A stretch of 64,000 nt of DNA from the NCBI GenBank assembly GCA_913776045.1, contig CAJYOI010000003.1:1-64000 (forward strand). Direction: 5' to 3'. This document shows positions 1 through 8,502 of this stretch, piece by piece. The position numbers and the translations under genes are program-made. The notes beneath the pieces were generated by a model, which worked only from the letters and a program-made list of their open reading frames with translations, was not told the DNA's origin and did not search any database. Each line of letters starts with the position of its first letter. Position 1 is the first letter of the stretch. This DNA comes from an uncultured Sphingomonas sp. GTDB lineage: Bacteria; Pseudomonadota; Alphaproteobacteria; Sphingomonadales; Sphingomonadaceae.

Positions 1-614
1 CAGAGCCGCGCGATCATGGCTCGGTCCTCATCGGGAAAGGAGGCGAACCGCCAAGGCGCCGCGATCGTCGCGAGCGCCGCAACCGGGCGGAGCGCAGCCG
101 CGGCGATCGCCAGCGTCCCGCCAAGGCAATAGCCCACCAGGATCGGCGGCCGGGGGAGCGCCTCCAGAAGCGGCAGCAGCCCATGCGTGACATGATCGCC
201 AAGGCCGAGCGCTGCATCCTCCGCCATAGGCGTTCCCCAATTGACGAGATAGGCGTCATGCCCCGCCGCGCGCATGTGGCGCAGCATCGACCGCTTTTCC
301 GACAGGTCCAGAACCGCCGGGGGATTGATGAGGGATGGAATGAAAACAACGGGATGCCGCGCGGAATCCGTCCCATATCGCAACAGTCGCACGCGCCCTG
401 CGCTGGCGACCACCGGCGGCGCGGGCGGCGGCGGCGGCCGCTGCGCGTCCTGATAACGGCGCAGACCGGCAAGCGCGCGCCGTCGCAGGACCGGGTCGTC
501 CTTCGTCTGATCGGCCAGTACGCCGAGAAATAGCGGCAGCGGCCGGGGCCCATGTTGCGGCGCGGCAACGCCTTGTGCTATCGCGGAATCTGCAGGTGTG
601 GGAGAGACATTCAT
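1..614 (-). CDS. PHA-synthase-like alpha/beta hydrolase (3' end outside window)
   Basis: Partial gene, about 204 N-terminal residues visible, read in the minus frame that gives hydrolase-like sequence rather than the Arg-rich shadow frames. It contains PVVFIPSLINPPAVLDL, typical of PHA synthase-like hydrolases, then NWGTP, and the nucleophile elbow GYCLGG with Cys at the active position, as in PhaC-type enzymes. The first in-frame ATG (MNVSPTPAD) starts at 614. This start and the phaR start share the four bases CATG, so the two divergent genes have no spacer. Known for the family: polymerisation or esterase chemistry on hydroxyacyl thioesters. Inferred here: a PHA-linked hydrolase or short synthase. 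Length and C-terminal triad residues cannot be judged because the gene leaves the window. The start is not certain; a weak ribosome site precedes it. Confidence 0.75.
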   Translation of the reverse strand, partial: MNVSPTPADSAIAQGVAAPQHGPRPLPLFLGVLADQTKDDPVLRRRALAGLRRYQDAQRPPPPPAPPVVASAGRVRLLRYGTDSARHPVVFIPSLINPPAVLDLSEKRSMLRHMRAAGHDAYLVNWGTPMAEDAALGLGDHVTHGLLPLLEALPRPPILVGYCLGGTLAIAAAALRPVAALATIAAPWRFASFPDEDRAMIARL

Positions 615-1185
615 GGCGAAGTCCAGGACCGTGAACGAAGCCGAACCGGTCGTCATCAAAAAATATGCGAACCGTCGGCTGTATAATACCGAAACCTCCA
701 GCTACATCACGCTCGATCTTCTGTCGCAGATGACGCGTGAGGGGCGGGAGTTCACGGTGGTCGACGCCAAGACCGGCGAGGACATCACGCACAATGTCCT
801 GACGCAGATCATCATGGAAGAGGAACAGCGTGGCAAGAACATGCTGCCCGTCAACTTCCTGCGCCAGTTGATCGCGATGTACGGCGATTCCATGCAGTCG
901 ATGGTGCCGCAATATCTCGAAGCGTCGATGGACGCCTTCCGCAAAAACCAGCAGCAGTTCCAGGAAGCGATGAAGGGCGCGTTCGGCGGCGGCCCCCTGG
1001 CGGAGATCGCCAAGCGCAACATGCAGATGTTCGAAGCGGCGGCCAGCGCCTTCGGCACCGGCGTGCCGGGGATGCCCGGCATGGCGGCGCCCGCTTCGCC
1101 GTCCGAAGTCAGCAAGGACGACGAGATCAACGACCTGAAGGCCCAGCTCGCCGCGCTCAATGCGAAGATTGACAAGCTGACCTGA
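613..1185 (+). CDS. phaR: Polyhydroxyalkanoate synthesis repressor PhaR
   Basis: 190 aa. The N-terminal DNA/PHB-binding domain is plain: VIKKYANRRLYNTETSSYIT at about residues 14-33, followed by a VVDAKTGEDITHNVLTQIIM block. The middle region is Met/Gln-rich and helical (phasin-like accumulation-regulator segment). The C-terminus ends in a short coiled-coil-like DDEINDLKAQLAALNAKIDKL. Family role: represses phasin and PHA genes and is released by PHA. The start at ATG 613 is preceded by GGGAGAG at a good distance; a GTG at 598 would add five residues but has a worse context. It diverges from a PHA-synthase-like hydrolase, which supports the call. Confidence 0.93.
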   Translation: MAKSRTVNEAEPVVIKKYANRRLYNTETSSYITLDLLSQMTREGREFTVVDAKTGEDITHNVLTQIIMEEEQRGKNMLPVNFLRQLIAMYGDSMQSMVPQYLEASMDAFRKNQQQFQEAMKGAFGGGPLAEIAKRNMQMFEAAASAFGTGVPGMPGMAAPASPSEVSKDDEINDLKAQLAALNAKIDKLT

Positions 1186-1279
1186 CCCCAACGCTCTTGT
1201 CCGCAAGGGTCGACACATGTGGCGCGTCTGTCCTATGGCGCGCCATCTTTTTTGTTCTGCAAGCCAAGGTTCCCGCCCC

Positions 1280-2812
1280 GTGAAACATGCCCTTTCCGTC
1301 ACCCGCGACCAGGATTTCGCCGCCTGGTATCAGGCCGTCATTTCCGAAGCCGACATGGCCGAGGAAAGCGGCGTGCGCGGCTGCATGGTCATCCGGCCAT
1401 GGGGCTATGGCATATGGGAGCGGATGCAGAAGCTGCTCGACGACCGCATCAAGGCGACGGGGCATGAGAACTGCTATTTTCCACTCTTCATCCCGCTCTC
1501 CTATTTCGAGAAGGAGGCCGAGCATGTCGACGGCTTCGCCAAGGAGATGGCGGTCGTCACGCACCACCGGCTGATCGCGGACGGCAACGGCGGGCTGACG
1601 CCGGATCCCAGCGCCAAGCTGGAGGAGCCCCTGGTCGTGCGCCCGACGTCGGAAACGGTGATCGGCACGGCGTTCGCGCGCTGGGTCCAGTCGTGGCGCG
1701 ACCTGCCGGTGCTCATCAACCAGTGGGCCAACGTCGTCCGCTGGGAAATGCGCACGCGCATGTTCCTGCGCACCGCCGAATTCCTGTGGCAGGAGGGGCA
1801 TACCGCCCATGCGACGGCGGACGAGGCGCGCGAAGAGACGCTGAAGATGCTCGAAGTCTATCGCGAGTTCGCCGAGGGCTGTCTTGCGCTGCCGGTCGTC
1901 GCCGGCGAGAAGCCCGAGAACGAGCGCTTCCCGGGCGCCGTCGCGACCTACAGCATCGAAGCGATGATGCAGGACGGCAAGGCGCTGCAGGCGGGCACCA
2001 GCCACTTCCTCGGCACCAATTTCGCGCATGCGCAGAACATCCGCTTTCAGAATGCCGAAGGTGGCCTCGACTATGCCAACACGACCAGCTGGGGTGTGTC
2101 GACGCGGATGATCGGCGGGGTCATCATGACTCACGGCGACGACGACGGCCTGCGCGTCCCGCCGCGGATCGCGCCGTGGCAGGTGGTGATCGTGCCGATG
2201 CTGCGCGATAACGACGAGGACGCGGCAATCGTCGACTATTGCAAGGTGCTGCAGGCAGATCTGGCGAAGCAGACGGCGCTTGGCGAACCGATCCGCGCGC
2301 TGCTCGATCTGAAGCCCGCCAAGGCCGCGACCAAGCGCTGGGGTTGGGTGAAGAAGGGCGCGCCGATCGTGATCGAGGTGGGCGGGCGCGATGTCGCCGG
2401 CGGCAACGTCTCGGTCATCAAGCGGACGGCGCTGTACCGCGAAGACGGCAAGCTCAACTCGGCCATCCTGCCGCGCGACGCCTTCGTCGCAGATGCGGCC
2501 GCGATGCTTGAGGCGATCCAGGGCGACCTGTTCGCCGAGGCCGAAACCCGGATGAAGGCCGCGATCGCGCCGATCGATGACTGGGCCGATATCGAGCGGA
2601 TGTTCGCCGAAACCGACGGCCGTCCCGGCTGGGCCGACGTCCGCTGGTCGAAGCCGACCGGCGCGGCGCTGGACAAGGTCGTCGAGCGGCTGAAGACGCT
2701 GAAACTGACCATCCGCAACGCGCCCATGGGCCAGAGCGGCGCCGACACCGGCCCGTGCATCTTCACCGGCGAACCGGCGGTCGAACGCGTGCTGATCGGG
2801 CGGTCCTACTGA
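1280..2812 (+). CDS. proS: Prolyl-tRNA synthetase, archaeal/eukaryotic-type (class II)
   Basis: 510 aa, cytoplasmic, charges tRNA-Pro. Class II signatures are seen: motif 2 region around VVRWEMRTRMFLRTAEFLWQ with the EGHTAHAT stretch, and motif 3 at GVSTRMIGGVIMTHGDDDGL. The N-terminal GCMVIRPWGYGIWERMQKLL and the compact size, with no editing insertion between motifs 2 and 3, fit the ProRS type 3 (archaeal/eukaryotic-like) group rather than the roughly 570-aa E. coli type. The start is chosen as GTG 1280 (VKHALSVTRDQDFAAWYQ), with AAGG about 10 nt upstream; the longer frame from 1217 adds 21 residues without family character. Its stop overlaps the next start by one base. Confidence 0.95.
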   Translation: MKHALSVTRDQDFAAWYQAVISEADMAEESGVRGCMVIRPWGYGIWERMQKLLDDRIKATGHENCYFPLFIPLSYFEKEAEHVDGFAKEMAVVTHHRLIADGNGGLTPDPSAKLEEPLVVRPTSETVIGTAFARWVQSWRDLPVLINQWANVVRWEMRTRMFLRTAEFLWQEGHTAHATADEAREETLKMLEVYREFAEGCLALPVVAGEKPENERFPGAVATYSIEAMMQDGKALQAGTSHFLGTNFAHAQNIRFQNAEGGLDYANTTSWGVSTRMIGGVIMTHGDDDGLRVPPRIAPWQVVIVPMLRDNDEDAAIVDYCKVLQADLAKQTALGEPIRALLDLKPAKAATKRWGWVKKGAPIVIEVGGRDVAGGNVSVIKRTALYREDGKLNSAILPRDAFVADAAAMLEAIQGDLFAEAETRMKAAIAPIDDWADIERMFAETDGRPGWADVRWSKPTGAALDKVVERLKTLKLTIRNAPMGQSGADTGPCIFTGEPAVERVLIGRSY

Positions 2813-3234
2813 TGGCGATTTGGCAGCGCCCGGTCGACCTCGCGCGGCTGACCGCGCTGGGGGCGGCGACGATGCCGGGGCATGTCGGCATCGAATTCAC
2901 CGGCGTCGGCGAAAACAGCCTGACTGCGCGCATGCCGGTCGATCACCGCACCCACCAGCCGTTCGGGCGGTTGCACGGCGGCGCGTCGGTCGTGCTGGCC
3001 GAAACGGTGGCATCTGTCGGCGCCTGGCTCGCGGCGCCCGAGGGCAAGGTGGCGGTGGGGCTGGAGATCAACGCCAACCACATCCGCCCGGCGATGGCCG
3101 GCCACGTCCATGCGACCGCGACGGCGGAGGCGATCGGCCGGACGACCCAGGTCTGGACGATCCGGATCGTCGACGATGCCGACAAGCTGGTGTGCCTGTC
3201 ACGGATCACGATGGCGGTGATCGAGGCGGGGTGA
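2812..3234 (+). CDS. PaaI-type hotdog-fold acyl-CoA thioesterase
   Basis: 140 aa. Contains the hotdog thioesterase core: HQPFGRLHGGASVVLAETVAS at about residues 46-66 (the HGG motif and the following Glu/Ala helix are the 4HBT signature), then GLEINANHIRPAMAGHV. Expected role: hydrolysis of an acyl- or aryl-CoA thioester in the cytoplasm; the substrate cannot be told from sequence. ATG 2812 overlaps the proS stop (TGATG), implying translational coupling to proS. The longer frame starting at 2755 lies inside proS and is not used. Confidence 0.85.
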   Translation: MAIWQRPVDLARLTALGAATMPGHVGIEFTGVGENSLTARMPVDHRTHQPFGRLHGGASVVLAETVASVGAWLAAPEGKVAVGLEINANHIRPAMAGHVHATATAEAIGRTTQVWTIRIVDDADKLVCLSRITMAVIEAG

Positions 3235-3250
3235 GCTCCAATCCCATCAT

Positions 3251-3348
3251 CCGTCACCCCCGCGGAGGCGGGGGTCAATTATGGCCGACGGCGCGGCGCT
3301 TTCGGAAAGGTCAGCCAGAATTTATCCCCGCTTCCGCGGGGGTGACGG
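3251..3348. repeat. Paired inverted repeat, CCCGCGGAGGCGGG type
   Basis: Two arms of about 30 bases, 3251-3280 and 3319-3348, are near-identical in inverted orientation. Each arm begins CCGTCACCCCCGCGG or its complement and itself forms a short hairpin (CCCCCGC, GGAG, GCGGGGG). The same design recurs at 4543-4643 and 15442-15540. It fills the gap between the thioesterase and the next oxidoreductase gene and may fold as a cruciform or RNA hairpin. Confidence 0.8.
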
Positions 3349-3357
3349 AAGAGAGTG

Positions 3358-4527
3358 ATGGCTGACACATTCGACGCCATCATCCTCGGCGGCGGGGCGG
3401 CGGGCCTGTTCGCCGCGGCGACCGCCGGCCAGCGGGGCCGCACCGTGCTGGTCGTCGATCACGCCCCGCGGGTCGGGCAGAAGATCCTGATCTCCGGCGG
3501 CGGCCGGTGCAATTTCACCAACCTCCACACCGCGCCCGATCGCTACATCTCGGCCAACCCGCATTTCGCCAGGTCGGCGCTCGGCCGCTACACGGCGGCT
3601 GACTTCATCGAACTCGTCGATTCCTACGGCATCGCGTGGCACGAAAAGACGCTGGGCCAGCTGTTCTGCGATGGATCGGCGGCGCAGATCGTCGCGATGC
3701 TGCTGGAGGAATGCGCGAAGGGCGGCGTGGTGATCGCGACCGGGCACCCCTTGCGCGATGTAGGCCATAGCGACGGGCGCTTTTCCGTCACCTTCGGCGA
3801 CCGCACCGCGTCCGCTACGGCGCTGGTCATCGCGACCGGCGGGCCGTCGATCCCGAAGCTCGGCGCGAGCGACGTCGCCTATGTTCTCGCCCGCAAGTTC
3901 GGCCTGAAGGTCGTCGAGCCGCGCCCCGCGCTGGTGCCGCTGACTTTGGGGGGGGACGACATGCTGTTCCGCGGTATCTCGGGGGTGTCGACCGACGTCG
4001 TGGCGCGCGCCGGCAAGGCGGCGTTCCGCGAGGCCGCGCTGTTCACCCACCGCGGGCTGTCGGGGCCGGCGATCCTCCAGGCGTCGTCCTATTGGCAGCC
4101 GGGGGAGGCGGTGGCGATCGACCTGCTGCCCGACCGACCGGCGGGCTGGCTGCGCACCGCCAAGCGCGAGACGCCAAGGGTCGGGGTGAAGCGCGCGCTC
4201 GGCTTGCCCGAGCGGCTGGCCGAGGCGTTGACCGAGCGACTGGCGCTCAGCGGCGAACTCGCCAACATCCCCGACCGCGCGCTGGAGGCGGCCGAGCGTC
4301 AGCTGGCGGACTGGCGCTTCCGTCCGAACGGGACGGAGGGCTTCGCAAAGGCCGAAGTGACGGTCGGCGGCATCGCGACCGATGGGCTGTCGCAGAAGAC
4401 GATGGAAGCCAAGGCGGTGCCCGGCCTCTACGCGATCGGCGAGGCGGTGGACGTGACCGGGTGGCTCGGCGGATATAATTTCCAATGGGCCTGGGCCAGC
4501 GGGCGGGCGTGTGGGGAGGCTTTGTAA
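3358..4527 (+). CDS. NAD(P)/FAD-dependent oxidoreductase, BaiN/HI0933 family
   Basis: 389 aa. N-terminal Rossmann FAD site DAIILGGGAAGLFAAATAGQ (about residues 5-24), then the family hallmark GQKILISGGGRCNFTNL, and a C-terminal FAD-contact segment GLYAIGEAVDVTGWLGGYNF with QWAWASGR. These three blocks define the HI0933/BaiN-like flavoprotein family. The reaction is not established for most members; a reductase role is assumed. ATG 3358 has GGAAGAGAG just upstream; GTG 3355 would add one residue. It is transcribed alone, bounded on both sides by hairpin repeats, and converges with hisE. Confidence 0.9.
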   Translation: MADTFDAIILGGGAAGLFAAATAGQRGRTVLVVDHAPRVGQKILISGGGRCNFTNLHTAPDRYISANPHFARSALGRYTAADFIELVDSYGIAWHEKTLGQLFCDGSAAQIVAMLLEECAKGGVVIATGHPLRDVGHSDGRFSVTFGDRTASATALVIATGGPSIPKLGASDVAYVLARKFGLKVVEPRPALVPLTLGGDDMLFRGISGVSTDVVARAGKAAFREAALFTHRGLSGPAILQASSYWQPGEAVAIDLLPDRPAGWLRTAKRETPRVGVKRALGLPERLAEALTERLALSGELANIPDRALEAAERQLADWRFRPNGTEGFAKAEVTVGGIATDGLSQKTMEAKAVPGLYAIGEAVDVTGWLGGYNFQWAWASGRACGEAL

Positions 4528-4542
4528 AGCGCCATGCGCACC

Positions 4543-4643
4543 ACCGTCATCTCCGCGAAGACGGGGATCAATAGTCGCCGAAGCTCGTGGATTTCACGGA
4601 TGTCAGCAAGAATTTGTCCCCGCCTTCGCGGAGATGACGACGG
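4543..4643. repeat. Paired inverted repeat, same family as 3251-3348
   Basis: Arms at about 4543-4573 (CCGTCATCTCCGCGAAGACG followed by GGGATCAATA) and 4611-4643 (complementary) flank about 37 unrelated bases. It lies between two convergent genes and may serve as a bidirectional transcription stop, although no U-tract is visible. Confidence 0.75.
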
Positions 4644-4967
4644 TTAGTCGGAAGAGCGAGACGCCTTCTCGACCAACCCCGACACGCCTTCACGCCGCGC
4701 CAGCTCCGCGCGCACGTCGTCCAGCCCCAGCCCTGCGTGGTGCAGCAGGACGGTCAGGTGAAACAGCAAGTCCGCCGCTTCGCCGACCAGCCCGGCGCGG
4801 TCGTCGGCAATCGCGGCGATCACCGTCTCGACGGCTTCCTCACCGACCTTCTGCGCGATCTTTGCGCGGCCCTTGGCGGCGAGCGATGCGACATAGCTGG
4901 TGCCGGGATCGGCGCGCAGGCGATCGGCGACAGTGGCTTCGAGCTGGGCGAAGGCGTCCATGGTCAT
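4644..4967 (-). CDS. hisE: Phosphoribosyl-ATP pyrophosphatase
   Basis: 107 aa. Second step of histidine synthesis: hydrolyses PR-ATP to PR-AMP and pyrophosphate. The all-alpha MazG-like PRA-PH domain shows SYVASLAAKGRAKIAQKVGE followed by EAVETVIAA, with the metal-binding acidic pairs (EE, EAADLLFHL). The start is MTMDAFAQLE at 4967 or two codons later at 4961; the frame extends to 4997 with an Arg-rich, unlikely leader. It is the last gene of the minus-strand his run, separated from hisF by a small membrane-protein gene. hisI is not in the window. Confidence 0.93.
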   Translation of the reverse strand: MTMDAFAQLEATVADRLRADPGTSYVASLAAKGRAKIAQKVGEEAVETVIAAIADDRAGLVGEAADLLFHLTVLLHHAGLGLDDVRAELARREGVSGLVEKASRSSD

Positions 4968-4993
4968 GCGCTTGGAACGCCCGGGGCGGGCCG

Positions 4994-5194
4994 TCAATCC
5001 TTGCGGCGTGCGCGCTTGCGCATCGAGCGGCGGGCGAGGATCACGCCTGCGGCGGCAGCGACCGCCAGCGCGACGTCCGACAGGGCAAAGCCGGTGCGGG
5101 TGACGACGCCGCTATGGGCTTGGGCAAGTAGGGTGTCGGGCGACACGAACGCCATCAGCGCCAGCGCCTGGCATGTGCGGATGATGGCGTTCAT
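4994..5194 (-). CDS. Small membrane protein in the his gene run
   Basis: 66 aa, not recognised as a named family. It has a hydrophobic N-terminus (MNAIIRTCQALALMAFVSP, ending near LLAQA, possible signal or anchor), a short polar segment, a second hydrophobic stretch SDVALAVAAAAGVILA and a strongly basic tail RRSMRKRARRKD. The tail after a membrane stretch resembles a sorting-type C-terminus, but no PEP motif is present. It lies between hisF and hisE on the same strand, so it is probably cotranscribed. The start at 5194 is preferred over 5227, which would add a hydrophilic leader. Confidence 0.6.
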   Translation of the reverse strand: MNAIIRTCQALALMAFVSPDTLLAQAHSGVVTRTGFALSDVALAVAAAAGVILARRSMRKRARRKD

Positions 5195-5255
5195 GTGGTG
5201 CTGTCCATTGGTCGCCCGACCCGACAAGGCTTAGGCCCGGAATGTGAAAGTCCTG

Positions 5256-6014
5256 TTAACCGCGCACCGGCACGCCGGCGGCGGCCAGTGCACGGTGCGC
5301 CTCGGCGACGGTCGCTTCGCCGAAATGGAAGATCGACGCGGCGAGTACGGCCGAGGCATGCCCCTCGACGATGCCGGCGACCAGATGGTCGAGACTGCCG
5401 ACCCCGCCCGATGCGACGACGGGCACGTCCACCCGATCCGCGATGGTGCGGATCAGCTCGAGGTCGTAGCCGTCCTTCGTCCCGTCGCGGTCCATCGATG
5501 TCACGAGCAACTCGCCCGCGCCCAACCGCGCGAGGTTCAGCGCGTGTTCGACCGCGTCGATGCCGGTCGCGCGGCGGCCGCCATGGGTGAAGACTTCCCA
5601 GGCACCCCCGACCCGACGCGCGTCGACCGAGGCGACGACACACTGGCTGCCCATCCGCTCGGCGATGTCGGCGACGAGTTCGGGACGCGCGACCGCGGCA
5701 CTGTTCACCGCGACCTTGTCGGCGCCGGCCAGCAGCAGCAAGCGTGCATCCTCGACCGACCGCACCCCGCCGCCGACCGTCAGCGGCATGAAGCAGACTT
5801 CGGCGGTGCGGCGCACGACATCGACGATCGTGTCGCGGCCTTCGTGGCTGGCGCCGATGTCGAGGAAGCATAATTCGTCGGCGCCCGCCGCGTCATAGGC
5901 GCGCGCCTGTTCGACCGGGTCGCCGGCGTCGCGCAGGTCGACGAAATTGACGCCCTTCACGACCCGGCCGTTCGCCACGTCGAGGCAGGGGATGACGCGC
6001 GCGCGGACAGTCAT
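5256..6014 (-). CDS. hisF: Imidazole glycerol phosphate synthase, cyclase subunit
   Basis: 252 aa, complete TIM barrel. N-terminal [20 protein letters not shown] carries the first catalytic Asp; the second appears in [14 protein letters not shown], and the phosphate-binding loops are [11 protein letters not shown] and [10 protein letters not shown]. It works with HisH: ammonia from glutamine is used to convert PRFAR to IGP and AICAR. The start at MTVRARVIP (6014) is preferred; the longer frame to 6053 lies inside an inverted repeat. hisA is the next gene upstream, across the repeat. Confidence 0.96.
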   Translation of the reverse strand: MTVRARVIPCLDVANGRVVKGVNFVDLRDAGDPVEQARAYDAAGADELCFLDIGASHEGRDTIVDVVRRTAEVCFMPLTVGGGVRSVEDARLLLLAGADKVAVNSAAVARPELVADIAERMGSQCVVASVDARRVGGAWEVFTHGGRRATGIDAVEHALNLARLGAGELLVTSMDRDGTKDGYDLELIRTIADRVDVPVVASGGVGSLDHLVAGIVEGHASAVLAASIFHFGEATVAEAHRALAAAGVPVRG

Positions 6015-6015
6015 A

Positions 6016-6146
6016 GATCCTCCCCGGCACGGGGAGGGGGACCGCCGGCGCAACCGGTGGTGGAGGGGGGGCGCCGCGAGGGGATCGCTTGCGGCACGCC
6101 CCCTCCACCAGCTTCGCTGGTCCCCCTCCCCGTGCCGGGGAGGATC
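6016..6146. repeat. Large inverted repeat with perfect 28-bp outer arms
   Basis: Bases 6016-6043 and 6119-6146 are exact inverted copies of 28 bases (one arm starts GATCCTCCCCGGCACGGGGA). Inside, a second imperfect pair (GGTGGAGGGGG against CCCCCTCCACC) extends the symmetry, leaving a short loop near 6075-6095. It sits in the hisA-hisF gap and its right arm runs into the hisA stop codon. It looks like a dispersed non-coding palindromic element and could form a very stable hairpin in the his transcript. Confidence 0.88.
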
Positions 6147-6864
6147 AGCATGATGCCACCGCGATCGCCTCGGCCAGATCCAGGCGGCCGTCGTACAATG
6201 CCCGGCCGGTGATGACGCCCTCGATTCCCCGCTGTCCCTTCAACGCGTGGATGTCATCGATCCCCGCGACCCCGCCGCTGGCGATGACCGGGATCGCCAC
6301 ATCGCGGGCGAGCGCCGTGGTCGCCTCGACGTTGCAGCCCTTCAGCAACCCATCGCGGCCGATGTCGGTGAACAGCAGCGCGCCGACACCGGCGTCTTCG
6401 AACCGGCGGGCGAGGTCGGTGGCGGTGACGGTCGAAACGTCGGCCCAGCCTTCGGTCGCGACGAAGCCGTCACGCGCGTCGACCGCGACGACGATCCGGC
6501 CGGGCAGGGCGCGGGCGGCGTCCTTTACGAGTTGCGGGTCGTTGAGCGCTGCGCTGCCGATCACGACGCGGTCGACGCCGATCTCCAGCCACGCATCGAT
6601 GCTGTCGCGCGTGCGAATACCGCCCCCGAGCTGCACGCGGCCGGGAAAGGCGGCGACGATCCCGCGCACCGCGTCGCCGTTGACCGACCCGCCGGCGAAG
6701 GCGCCGTCCAGATCGACGACGTGCAGATGATCGGCACCGGCCGCGGCGAAGGCGCGGGCCTGCGCGGCGGGGTCATCGCCGTAGACGGTGGCGCGGTTCA
6801 TGTCGCCCTCGGCCAGGCGGACGACCTGGCCGGCCTTGAGGTCGATGGCGGGGAAGACGATCAT
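6145..6864 (-). CDS. hisA: ProFAR isomerase
   Basis: 239 aa, TIM barrel, converts ProFAR to PRFAR. Seen: [20 protein letters not shown] with the catalytic Asp, [25 protein letters not shown], the second catalytic Asp in [12 protein letters not shown], and the phosphate loop [10 protein letters not shown]. Length and motif order match the family. It lies between hisH (51 nt upstream) and hisF on the same strand. Confidence 0.96.
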   Translation of the reverse strand: MIVFPAIDLKAGQVVRLAEGDMNRATVYGDDPAAQARAFAAAGADHLHVVDLDGAFAGGSVNGDAVRGIVAAFPGRVQLGGGIRTRDSIDAWLEIGVDRVVIGSAALNDPQLVKDAARALPGRIVVAVDARDGFVATEGWADVSTVTATDLARRFEDAGVGALLFTDIGRDGLLKGCNVEATTALARDVAIPVIASGGVAGIDDIHALKGQRGIEGVITGRALYDGRLDLAEAIAVASC

Positions 6865-6915
6865 CGCAAACTCTTTCTCAATCCTGCCCGAGCAAGCTCG
6901 AGGAGGAATTTACTG

Positions 6916-7515
6916 TCACGGCTTCCACGTCAGAAACCGCTCGATCAGCGCCAGGCCGTACGCCTGGCTCTTTTCCGGGTGAAACTGGACGCCCAGCAAA
7001 TTGTCGCGCCCGATCGCGGCGGTCACGGTTCCGCCATGCTCGGTCGTCGCCAGCACACCCTCGCCGGTGAAGGCGAAGCTGTGCAGGAAGTACGCCTCGC
7101 CCGGGACGATCAGCGGGTGGGGCGTGATCGGCCGCACATCGTTCCACCCCATATGCGGCACGCGAACGCCGGGGGCGGGCGTCAAGGCGCGGACCTCGCC
7201 GGGAATCCAGCCGAGCCCGGCGTGGTCGCCCATCTCGTGACCAGTGGTTGCCATCAGCTGCATGCCGACGCACACGCCCAGGAACGGCCGGGCACGGCTA
7301 AACACCGCTTCCTCCATGGCCGCGATCATGTCCGGGATCGCGCGCAAGCCCGCGGCGCAGGCGCCGAACGCGCCGACACCGGGCAGGACGATGCGGTCGG
7401 CCGTGCGCACCACATCCGCGTCCGCCGTCACCGCGACGTCGGTCGCGCCCGCGGCGATCAGCGCGTTGTGGACCGACTTCAGATTGCCGGCGCCATAGTC
7501 GATCAGCGCGATCAC
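6916..7515 (-). CDS. hisH: Imidazole glycerol phosphate synthase, glutaminase subunit
   Basis: 199 aa, class I glutamine amidotransferase that feeds ammonia to HisF. The nucleophile Cys is in FLGVCVGMQLMA (about residue 83), the oxyanion region is LPGVGAFGAC, and the His-Glu pair is in LLGVQFHPEKSQ. Its N-terminal MIALIDYGAGNLKSV is standard. Its start overlaps the end of the preceding YciI-like gene by four bases, so the two are likely coupled. Confidence 0.96.
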   Translation of the reverse strand: MIALIDYGAGNLKSVHNALIAAGATDVAVTADADVVRTADRIVLPGVGAFGACAAGLRAIPDMIAAMEEAVFSRARPFLGVCVGMQLMATTGHEMGDHAGLGWIPGEVRALTPAPGVRVPHMGWNDVRPITPHPLIVPGEAYFLHSFAFTGEGVLATTEHGGTVTAAIGRDNLLGVQFHPEKSQAYGLALIERFLTWKP

Positions 7516-7817
7516 AGCAGCTCGGCCACCGTGTCCATCGCCAGGCTCGCCGCGAAGCCGATCACGTCGATCGTCGCGACGCCGCTCATCACATAAGGGT
7601 CGGTGCGCGCGAACGCCTCGACCACGTCGCTCTTGCCACGAAACAGCAGCACGCCGCCATCGACAGTCGACTTGCGCCCGGCGAGCAGCATGACGCCCTC
7701 ATCGATCGCGCCTTCGATCCACGCGACATGCGCATCGCGCTGCGCGTTCACCTGCTCGATCGGCACGACGTACGTCAGCAGCACCAATGTCAGCGGCGCC
7801 ATCGGACGGGCGACCAT
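7512..7817 (-). CDS. YciI-family protein within the his run
   Basis: 101 aa. Ferredoxin-like YciI fold: an N-terminal beta strand (PLTLVLLTYVVP), a helix with RDAHVAWIEGAIDEG, then MLLAGRKSTVDGGVLLFRGK and a DPYVMSGVATIDVIGF segment with the family DP..A-type strand. Members act as small dimeric enzymes of mostly unknown substrate. ATG 7817 overlaps the hisB stop (TGATG); an alternative ATG at 7802 gives MAPLTLVLL. It lies between hisB and hisH with overlaps at both ends, so it is made with the histidine enzymes. Confidence 0.8.
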   Translation of the reverse strand: MVARPMAPLTLVLLTYVVPIEQVNAQRDAHVAWIEGAIDEGVMLLAGRKSTVDGGVLLFRGKSDVVEAFARTDPYVMSGVATIDVIGFAASLAMDTVAELL

Positions 7818-8404
7818 CACAGCGTCCCCTTGGTCGACGGGATCGCATCGGCCTTGCGCGGATCGATCTCGATCGCGGTGCGCAGCGCCCGCGCGAGCCC
7901 CTTGAACGCGGCCTCGGCGATGTGGTGGTTGTTCTCGCCGTACAGCGTGTCGATGTGCAGCGTGAGCCCCGCGGTCTGCGCGAACGAATGGAAGAAATGC
8001 GCGAACATTTCGGTATCCATCTCGCCCAGCCGTTTCTGAGTGAAGGGCAGGTTGCCGACGAACCAGGGGCGGCCGGAAATGTCTAGCGCGACGCGGGTCA
8101 GCGTCTCGTCCATCGGCGAGAGCGCATCGCCGTAGCGGCGAATGCCGCGCTTGTCACCCAGCGCCTGCGCGATCGCTGCCCCAAGCGCGAGCCCCGTATC
8201 CTCGACCGTGTGATGTTCGTCGATATGCAGGTCGCCGACCGTCTTGACCTCGATATCGATCAGCGAATGGCGCGACAGCTGTTCGAGCATATGGTCGAAG
8301 AAGCCGACCCCGGTTGCGATCGTGTAGCGGCCGGTGCCGTCCAGGCCGACGGTCACGTCGATCGACGTCTCACTGGTCTTGCGGGCGATGGTGGCGGTTC
8401 GCAT
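7817..8404 (-). CDS. hisB: Imidazoleglycerol-phosphate dehydratase
   Basis: 195 aa, monofunctional HisB that dehydrates IGP to imidazole acetol phosphate. Manganese ligands are seen in the repeated metal motifs: [38 protein letters not shown] and [20 protein letters not shown]. The start [13 protein letters not shown] (8404) is favoured over the 20-residue extension to 8464, which would run nearly to the divergent sspB. It is the first gene of the minus-strand histidine run. Confidence 0.96.
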   Translation of the reverse strand: MRTATIARKTSETSIDVTVGLDGTGRYTIATGVGFFDHMLEQLSRHSLIDIEVKTVGDLHIDEHHTVEDTGLALGAAIAQALGDKRGIRRYGDALSPMDETLTRVALDISGRPWFVGNLPFTQKRLGEMDTEMFAHFFHSFAQTAGLTLHIDTLYGENNHHIAEAAFKGLARALRTAIEIDPRKADAIPSTKGTL

Positions 8405-8502
8405 GGCGACGCCAATAGCGCGACGGGCGGACCTTGCAATCAATGTTGGTTTGTCGATGCCCAAGCTTGACCGCCACGCCGATTGGGGCCAGCAAGGCGG
8501 GC
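8405..8502. promoter_or_regulatory. Shared upstream region of divergent hisB and sspB
   Basis: 98 bases separate the two divergent start codons and must carry signals for both, unless transcription starts inside the genes. I see no clear attenuator, tandem His codons or convincing -35/-10 pair, so only the position supports this entry. Confidence 0.3.
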
